Source: Siphonodentalium dalli (Eukaryota; Mollusca; Scaphopoda; Gadilida; Siphonodentaliidae). Taken from it: a DNA stretch of 64,000 bases. Each line of letters opens with the position of its first letter. The first letter of the stretch is position 1. The notes under the pieces are model-generated. The model was not told the origin of the DNA. It saw only the letters and a list, made by a program, of their open reading frames with translations, and ran no database searches. The position numbers and the translations under genes were made by a program. Below, piece by piece: positions 56,511 through 64,000 of this stretch. The stretch lies in NCBI GenBank assembly GCA_032622095.1, contig CP136068.1, positions 134,053,989 through 134,117,988 on the forward strand. Direction: 5' to 3'.

Positions 56511-57889
56511 AAATTTTGATTTTGATTTCGGTGATAATGGGTGATTATACTTAGCAGATATCATAACGTCCAATTTTCGTGAAGAATCGACCAAAATCAA
56601 ACAGAAATTTTCAAACGACATATATGAGAAAAAAAATCACACAACATGTTCAAACAAGCTCATCATGAATCACCATAATAGAAACCAATTGTTGAAAAAT
56701 GTTGTTAAAATTAGTACAGAAAAATTGTTAACAAGAGGTCGTGAGAATGTGATGTTGAATGTGGCAGAGACAAGAGTAATTTATTTTTCAAATGCTAGAA
56801 ACATTTGTCTCGTTTGGGGAAATTAAATCAGAAAATCTTTGTAAAATTAAACTATAATCTATATTATCATGTTTGGGATAATAATATTGATTAAATTGTA
56901 TCAAAACCAACTATTGTTAGAACTTAATATAGACAGGGATCATATTTTAAGAGGCAGACGCAAGTTTTGCATAAATCCTGCCGAAAATGGCAAGATATTT
57001 TCTATAATGAATTTCTCTCGATCTATATGGCAAAAAAATCTAGAGTTTCTTATATCATCATCTTCATTGTATATTGAATCTGAGCAATTAAAGTATGGGC
57101 TCTAATTAATACTCGAGGTGTCACCAGAAAGCGGAATTTCAGCAACCACCATTTTTTAGGTAGCCCAGCTATTCTAACTTTGGGAACCAGTTCTTGTGGG
57201 GTCAATATAGGGGGCAAAATATGATTTTTTTTCACTTTTTTCACTGGCGTCTTTTGTGTATGATATGTGAATTGAAATTTCTCAAACATAGTATGTATGA
57301 AACTCAGGTGCAGTTCAGAAAAATTTGGATGTGGTCAGATTATTCTCCCTGACTACAGTTGCGATCAAAATTTAGCATTCAACCTACTGAATATATTTTG
57401 TTATATTACTCAAACTTTGATAGTAATATCTCTAAATGGTCACATCGTGCTACTATGTGAAGACAATACAATGGCGTCTGACAAATGGTCACCATATACA
57501 GATTAAGGTAAATTGATACCAACAAAGGTAAATGGACACCATATAAAGGTACAAACCACATCATATATAGGTAAATACACACCATAACAAGACAGTCAAA
57601 GACTGTGGGGTCGCTCACCATACTGCAAAGACTGATAAGACTGGGACTTTGGAGACCATAACAGAACTTTTCATAATCACTTTAAAAAAGTAATCTAAAC
57701 AGGATATGTAGATAGAGAGGCTTCACATACCAACTGTACGCTACTGATCACCCCCCCCCCCTCCTCCAGCTCATGTCCCTTCCCGACAAGGCTCCAGACT
57801 CCCAAGTCTTAGATTGGCAACTGTCATCTCAAACTTTCTCTATTGTTGGAAATTTCCAATCTCACAAGCACCTTTTTATAAACTATTTA
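56511..57889. other. No gene recognised
   Basis: AT-rich with a run of ten or more C near 57750. Frames of 60-79 codons have no recognisable motifs. The phrase AGGTAAAT..ACACCATA recurs at 57505-57590 and near 60450. Confidence 0.3.
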
Positions 57890-58005
57890 AACATGTTTGA
57901 AGCCCAATTATCCATGGACCCAAAAACAGCATATATGTATGTCAAATTAATCAGTCAGGTAGTTCCAAGGTAGATGTTTTAATGAATTTTGTATTTTAAT
58001 GATCT
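57890..58005 (+). repeat. Dispersed repeat R3, copy 2
   Basis: Close match to 29983-30095 in the same orientation, including TCAGTCAGGTAGTTCCAAGG. Confidence 0.8.
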
Positions 58006-58014
58006 TATTAGACA

Positions 58015-58460
58015 CAAAAGTGTTAAGTCCCCATAGCCCCGTCATTTCTTAACAGGTTGCCTTATGTTAACAAATCTGAATCTCAGTCACTAAAGGATCC
58101 TCCATCCTATATGTAAGCTAAATAGTCCAACCTCTCTTGAGAAGACATTTTAAGTATTACTATAGAGGCATACAGTTATGTCTCGGGTCCCACACTATAT
58201 CTGATGGTAGATGAGAAGTCGTTTTTAAGAATTACCATGGAGGGCAAGAGTTATGGCCCTGGCTTCACAACCATTTGAAAGAGTGACCTCATTTGAACAA
58301 ATCTGAATGTGAATCACCTAGGGAAAATATCCACACCAAATATGAACCCATTCAGTCTTATGATCTAGAGAAGATGTTCACAGAATTGTTGACAGATTGA
58401 TGGATGGACAGAAAGATGAACAGGTGACAGATGAGAAGTGATGACTATAGCTTCGTCTCA
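58015..58460. repeat. Dispersed repeat R4, copy 2
   Basis: Two or three R4 units, then an ATGGATGGACAG microsatellite and the end phrase GATGACTATAGCTTCGTCTC followed by AGGTGAGCTCAAAAA. The end phrase recurs at 60405-60450. Confidence 0.8.
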
Positions 58461-58689
58461 GGTGAGCTCAAAAATTACATTTCATTGAACAAATCTGTAA
58501 ATCACCTCCCCAACACTGTGGGGACATCGCTGCAAGAATATGACATTATCTTATTATACCAGTAGCGTACAGCATAGATACAGGTAGTGTGGGTGGGGTC
58601 TCTGCCCCTATTTGAACAAACATGAATCCCCATCTCTGATATCTATTCATCTTATAATTATAAACATTCGCTTTTAAGAGTTAAAGTTA

Positions 58690-58960
58690 ATTGATTTTCC
58701 AAAAAGGCCCCCATTGGAACAGATCTAAACATGCCACCCAAGGACCCTGCATACACAAATATAAGCTAAATAGACTTGATGGTTCTTGAGTAGTAATAGT
58801 TGTTAGAATTACTATGGAGGGAAAACGTTATGGCCCTGGCATCCCTCCTATTTGACCTGATGAACTTATTTGAACAAATCTGAATTTGAGTCACATACAG
58901 GTAGGGAATTCATATAGATCTCGAGAAGAAAACAATTGTTGATGGATGGATGGACAGAAC
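58690..58960. repeat. Dispersed repeat R4, copy 3
   Basis: CAAGGACCCTGCATACACAA, AGAATTACTATGGAGGGAAA, TTTGAACAAATCTGAATTTG and a GGATGGATGGACAG microsatellite are present. The usual end phrase is missing; a C-run follows at 59008. Confidence 0.7.
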
Positions 58961-59040
58961 AATGGATGGAAGGACACACCGACAGACCAACATATTTAAT
59001 CCAATATACCCCCCCCCCCACTTTTTTGTCCATAATAAGG

Positions 59041-59190
59041 TATGAGGTCATGTAGCTAAGTGATTAAGAAAATAATATTGGAACAGCCAAGCGTGAATTT
59101 AGTGTGTCTGAGTTCCAAAAAGGGTGAATGTAGTGATGCTATTCTGTACGGTAGGCTAGCATCACCAAATTCACATCTGGGAACCCAATT
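59041..59190 (+). mobile_element. Possible tRNA-derived SINE
   Basis: A TGTAGCTAAGTGATTAAG segment resembles a tRNA A box, and TGAGTTCCAAA about 45 bp later resembles a B box. The downstream part (GTGATGCT..TAGGCTAGCATCACC) is palindromic and recurs in inverted orientation at 59395-59500. No target duplication was found. Confidence 0.4.
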
Positions 59191-59394
59191 TTACTTAGTC
59201 CTCAACTGCTATGGGAGACCTAGGGACAGACAGAAGTTCTCCAGCTGAAGTTGGTGACATTACTGACATATGACAGTATGCGCACCCATTTGACACCTCA
59301 ATTATGCATTTTAAAATCTGAACAGAAAGGAAAAGAGCTGCTAAAAATGTCACTTTGAAACTCTAGATACTTCCCAGAAGATGAAGCCTAAGCA

Positions 59395-59500
59395 GAATGA
59401 GGTCCACATAGGGTATATTTGGCGATGCTAGCCTGTCGTGCAGGGTAGCATAATTAAATTCACCCTCTGGGAACCTCATTCTACAAATGATGCCAGACAC
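59395..59500 (-). repeat. Inverted partial copy of the SINE tail
   Basis: TTGGCGATGCTAGCCT and AATTCACCCTCTGGGAACC match the reverse strand and following part of 59110-59190. Confidence 0.5.
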
Positions 59501-60059
59501 ACTTAAAGCTCTGAGAAAAGGAATTTAATCTGATATTAATGACCAGTGTAATGTAAACAATGATGGTGCTACTGACAACTTTAGAAAACAAATGTACAAC
59601 ACAATTAATCTCATTTAAATAATGAATGACACGAATACACTCCCTGGGGACTCTGCGTATAGCTACAGAAGTTCTCTTATCTATCTATCTATCTGGCCAT
59701 GATTATAAACAACATGTGTCATGTCTGTCAGTTCAGAGCAGAGTTGGTTTGTAATGAGAATGCACAGATACTAGTATTAAAAGGAATTTACTGAACATTT
59801 CTGTACATCCGACTGTTCATCTTTTCTCCCAAACCCCTGATTTCAACCAAATTTAGTGGGGAGACTAGAGGTACCTACCCCCCCCCCCCCCCGAAGAAGT
59901 AATGTCAGAAGTTCTTAAAAATTTTAATTAAATGTTTTTTATTTTATTTAAATAAAAAATATTTTATTTAATAAAAAAAATATTTATTAAAAATAAAATA
60001 TATATAATTTTTTTTTTGTTGGTTAAATTGAGCAATAAGTTAAATCTAAAAAAAAAATA

Positions 60060-60450
60060 TTCTTCAGATTTATGTCCATAGCCCCACCCACATTTGACCC
60101 AGTGACCTCATTTGAACAAATCTGAACCACAGTCACCCAAGATACGCTCATACCAAATATGAACCCATTTGGCCCGACAACTTCAGAAAAGTAGTCGTTT
60201 TAAGAATTACTGTGGAAAAATAGTTATGGTCCTGACATCAAAACTATTTGACTTGGTGACCTCATTTGAACAAATCTGAATAAGAGTCATCTATAGCTAG
60301 GGAACATCCACACCAAATATAAACCCAATCGGTCTGATGGTTTCAGAGGAGAAGATGTTTAAAGAATTGTTGACGGACGGTACGACGGACGACGGATGAG
60401 GAGTGATGACTATAGCTCCACCGGAGACTTCGTCTCAGGTGAGCTAAAAA
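60060..60450. repeat. Dispersed repeat R4, copy 4
   Basis: Best-preserved copy: two R4 units, GACGGACG microsatellite and the end GAGTGATGACTATAGCTCC, ACTTCGTCTCAGGTGAGC, TAAAAA. Upstream (59800-60060) lie a run of C and long A/T tracts that seem to belong to the same insertion. Confidence 0.8.
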
Positions 60451-60589
60451 GGTAAATACACACCATAGTAAAGGTAAATGGACACAATATAAAGTAAATA
60501 AAAGGTCGCAGACCACATGTCCCCCGACTCGAGTGGTAAACTTCATGATTGGATTTGTTTGTAGGATACTATTTGCAACAATGTTATAC

Positions 60590-61260
60590 AGTATATAGAT
60601 GTTGCAAACCACCGCAAAATTTCTTGGACAAAACAACCCGATGAACAAATGCATGCAAACACGAAAAAAATGATATTTTTGTATTAGCTATATAGATGTT
60701 GCAAATCACCAACATGTTAGGAACAATATCCCAGAGTTTCAAATCTCTACATTTAAAACTGTAGGAGGAGTTGATTACACCATGAAGGTACCCAATCTCA
60801 TCCAAAAGGCAAAAATGTTCAAAATTTTCTAAGTCGAAAACCCCCCAAAAATATGGAAAAAATGATATTTTTGATTAGCTATATAGATGTTGCAAATCAC
60901 CAACATGTTAGGAACAATATCCCAGAGTTTCAAATCTCTACATTTAAAACTGTAGGAGGAGTTGATTACACCATGAAGGTACCCAATCTCATCCAAAAGG
61001 CAAAAATGTTCCAAATTTTCTAAGTCGAAAACCCCCCCAAAAATATGGAAAAAATTATATTTTTGATTAGCTTTATAGATGTTGCAAATCACCAACATGT
61101 TAGGAACAATATCCCAGAGTTTCAAATCTCTACGTTTAAAACTGTAGGAGGAGTTGATTACACCATGAAGGTACCCAATCTCGGACGCACGGACACACGG
61201 ACGCACGGACGCACGGACGCACGGACGCACGGACGGACGAGGGTCATTTCTATAGTCCTC
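60590..61260. repeat. 191 bp tandem repeat x 3 plus octamer microsatellite
   Basis: GATGTTGCAAATCACCAACA recurs at 60695, 60886 and 61078, with ACAATATCCCAGAGTTTCAA, GTAGGAGGAGTTGATTACAC and GAAGGTACCCAATCTC in each unit. Units are nearly identical. The last unit runs into (GGACGCAC)n and a small CCTCCGACGGAAACGTCGG hairpin. A 246-codon minus frame across the array is a by-product. Confidence 0.9.
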
Positions 61261-61299
61261 CGACGGAAACGTCGGGGGACAATAAACACACAATAAAGA

Positions 61300-61418
61300 T
61301 GAATGGGAACTACAACCCACATACCAAATTTGAGTCAGATCGGTCAAAAAGATTTTGAGTCTATAACACACACATATACAAAATACACAGAGACAGCAGT
61401 TCCAAAATATATAGTAGA
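61300..61418 (-). mobile_element. Helitron 5' end fragment
   Basis: On the minus strand it begins A|TCTACTATATATTTTGGAAC and passes CTGTCTCTGTG, like the family B start. It then has GACCGATCTGACTCAAATTT. No hairpin and CTAG end was found to its left. Confidence 0.5.
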
Positions 61419-61811
61419 TTATTATACCAAGTTGCATTTGGTTATCTACAAACCAAATGTATTGAACAATAGCCTGACAAGTTTTCAGCCTGCTGGTTGT
61501 ACCTGCCTCGAAAAGACTGGTGCTGTGATATAGCAGTTTGGATAGTCTTTGGTATTCAAGTGCCTTCATATGTGTTGTCAGATTCCAGAAGAAATAATCT
61601 CATGACATCTTGCCCGGTATGGCTGCATGGTATTTGATGAACATAATTCACAGAACTTTACCACTGTGTTATTTCGGCATAGTCATCTCACAAGACACTA
61701 ATGCTTGTAAAAAAGACAATCAGAACCTGAAAACAAATAAAAGGGTTTTAATTGTCGCTTGTATATCACTTGTGTAATGTCAGTTAAGCTTGTGTGCTTC
61801 AATATTGTATA

Positions 61812-61830
61812 CTAGCAGGGTACCCTGGCA
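61812..61830 (-). mobile_element. Helitron-like 3' end
   Basis: On the minus strand a CAGGGTACCCTG palindrome runs straight into CTAG|T. This resembles the terminal hairpin of Helitrons, but the rest of the element to the right could not be traced. Confidence 0.3.
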
Positions 61831-62449
61831 TATATTGTAAAAAGTAAACCAAATTTAAATAGCGGAACCTCATATATACAAATTTAAATATATTTTTATC
61901 GGTTAACAGATAAACATATACATAACCTCATATTTCCAAATTTGATGGTGCCCGACCCGACCCCAACCCCTATCTCGGACGGCATCACTTGGAAATACTC
62001 AAAATATACCATTATATAATGTCAAATAATTGAGATGACTGTATGAGTTCAGTTAGTGAATTAGCATTCACTAGTCATACGGAACCCCATTCCTAACTTT
62101 GAGAGCACCATTTTGTGAACTAATTAAAACTGACTAATCTTCTTCAGCTACCTGCATATAAATCAGACAAATTCTGATGACGTTTTTTAAACTCAGTCGA
62201 CTCAATATGAAATAACCATATGAATAGGATATATATGTTGATATTCATTCTTTAATAAACTTAATAAATCAATCTTCGAGAAAACATGTTTGCTTTTTAT
62301 ATTCATGAAATGCATCAAAAAACAAGGGTTCATTGTTTAGCATACTTTCAGAGTGCATTGAGAAAGGAATATGATCATGTGATAAAACCCAGATGTATGG
62401 CAAATATATGCACCCATATAAGATGTCTTCAAGGACAATTTTACAAATT
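61831..62449. other. No feature recognised
   Basis: AT-rich spacer before the final repeat array. No exon recognised. Confidence 0.3.
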
Positions 62450-63720
62450 CTAAGATGTTTCACATGTCAGTAAACATTTTAGTTAAAATAATAAAATAAC
62501 AGTTTCCATTGCAGGTGCACAAACCTAACTGTAATCTTAAACCTATTGACCGAAAAATGTAGGAATAAAAGCTCGGACAAAATTAGACATGTTGCAAAAA
62601 AAATTCTAAGTCAGAAAAGGTGGATAACTCCACCAAAACATGCCCGACAGATGTCACAATCGCAGGTGCACAGGTTCCCATGGTACTAAATGTCTGTGCC
62701 AAGTTAAAATCAAATTTACCTAACTAGAGGATACCCCCCCCCCCCCGTGTTTTTAAAATACTAAGATGTTTCACATGTCAGTAAACATTTAGTTAAAATA
62801 ATAAAATAAAAGTTCCCATTGTAGGTGCACAACAATAACACAAATCTTAAACCTATTGACCGAAAAAATGTAGGAATAAAAATTCAGACAAAATTATGCA
62901 TGTTGCAAACTTAAAGTCGAAAAAGGGGAATAACTCAACAAAAAAAGTCAGACAGACATCATAGTCACAGGTGCACAGGTTCCCATGGTACTTAATATCA
63001 GTGCCAAGTTAAAAAAAACATTGACCTATAAATGTAGGAATAAAAGCTCGAACAAAATTATGCATGTTGCAAAAATATTTCTAAGTTGAAAAAGGAGGAT
63101 AACTCCACCAAAAAATGTCGGACAGACGTCATAATTGGAGGTGCACAGGTTCCCATGGTACTAAATATCTGTGCCAAGTTTTAAAAGAATTCAAACCTAA
63201 AAATGTATGAATAAAAGCTCGGACTAAATTATACATGTTGCGAAAAAATTTATAAGTCGAAAAAGGGTGGATAACTCCACAAATAAAATCCAACAGATGT
63301 CATAATTGCACGTGCACAGGTTCCCATGGTGGTTAATGATGTCTGTGCCAAGTTTCACGGAAATTGATCTAAAAACAACTGAGAAAAACTCCGGACAAAT
63401 TTGTGTCCCCGGCCAGATGGACGGACGAATAAGCTGACTCCAGTATACACCCCCCCCTAACTTCGTTGCGGGGGGGGGGTATAAAAATTATACATGTTTC
63501 AAAAAGAGGGAATAACTCCATCAAAAGAAGTCCGACAGACGTCATAAACGCAAGTGCGCAGGTGCCCATGGTGGTTGATGCCTGTACCAAGTTTCAAGAC
63601 TGACAAAAACTCCTGACAAATTTGTGTCCACGGCTCGACGGACGACGGATGGCGGACGGATGAGCTGACTCCAGTATACCCCCTAACTTCGTTGCGGAGG
63701 GTATAATAAGTTTAGTTTGT
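62450..63720. repeat. Tandem array, unit about 300 bp, hairpin ends
   Basis: CTAAGATGTTTCACATGTCA occurs at 62451 and again about 308 bp later. The shorter phrases GGTGCACAGGTTCCCATGGT, CTGTGCCAAGTT and GGATAACTCCAC recur about every 190-310 bp to 63600. Two units end in CCAGTATAC, a C-run or CC, CTAACTTCGTTGCGG and GTATAA, which fold into a hairpin (63436-63486 and 63676-63708). Confidence 0.8.
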
Positions 63721-63852
63721 CTCTTGAAAAATGCGTAAATCACCCAATATCTAGGGTAGGGGTTCAACGGGTTAACAATTTCTGTACTAAATAGATTTTT
63801 GCCCTCAGTTTTAAAAGTGTACACTGGAATGTTCTATTATTTATCTGGATGA

Positions 63853-63935
63853 AATCCAGTGCATTTATGGTTTCACCTCAAACTAATTTTTCAGTGGGAA
63901 TAGGTACTTTAACCCAGCACAAACAACATACATGT
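63853..63935 (+). repeat. Fragment of the 3.05 kb palindrome arm
   Basis: CCAGTGCATTTATGGTTT, AACTAATTTTTCAGTGGGAA and CACAAACAACATACATGTAC align with the arm ends at 3055 and 5350. It is followed by the 24.15 kb family end phrase (AACACTGTAGCTCAACTTAG). Confidence 0.65.
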
Positions 63936-64000
63936 ACTAATGAAAGTGTCAATAACACTGTAGCTCAACTTAGGTAGGGGAATAATTTAATGGTTGACAG

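Noticed and set aside
60829-61569. 246-codon minus-strand frame, the longest in the window
   Set aside because: It crosses the 191 bp tandem array and the octamer microsatellite; the peptide repeats with the DNA and matches no family.

Overview
This 64 kb window looks like AT-rich nuclear DNA of a eukaryote, most likely a marine lophotrochozoan and probably a mollusc. That placement is an inference. It rests on intron-split exons with GT/AG boundaries, secreted-type domains (C-type lectin, sushi-like, PAN-like, Thr-rich stalk), non-LTR retrotransposon remains and interspersed repeats of a kind common in bivalve and limpet genomes. No operons, rRNA genes or CRISPR arrays were seen. No complete multi-exon gene can be assembled with certainty.

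Layout. Positions 1-8,000 carry minus-strand exons for extracellular proteins. There is a C-type lectin exon at 2395-2595 with sushi-like sequence after it at 1379-1719. There is also a separate Thr-rich, mucin-like gene whose last two exons join in matching phase (6974-6335, then 5782-5460). Between the two lies a 2.3 kb imperfect palindrome (3052-5355). Positions 10.8-12.4 kb are a degenerate TG-rich minisatellite of about 60 bp. From 16.5 to 21.1 kb there are isolated candidate exons: a basic-tailed 3' terminal exon with a poly(A) signal, a possible first exon, a probable 5' UTR exon, and a small secreted PAN-like protein.

Most of the rest is mobile or repetitive DNA. Four short non-autonomous Helitrons belong to two families, each present once on each strand; two of them (30590-31289 and 31290-31910) abut head to tail at the base. 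A 2.64 kb element with terminal inverted repeats (32292-34931) sits inside the remains of an older element and itself carries a Tc1-like MITE (33563-34068), giving three nested layers. A 4.8 kb hAT-type element (46081-50877) has a near-perfect 8 bp target duplication. Five further inverted-repeat elements, two copies of a palindromic MITE, and tandem arrays of about 142, 146, 150, 191, 300 and 468 bp fill the right half. One degraded non-LTR reverse transcriptase lies at about 40.15-40.74 kb.

The elements mostly explain one another through insertion and duplication. Functional links between the few gene exons cannot be shown from this window. Coordinates of TIR elements with a clear target duplication are exact. 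Boundaries of the diffuse repeats are approximate, to within tens of bases.
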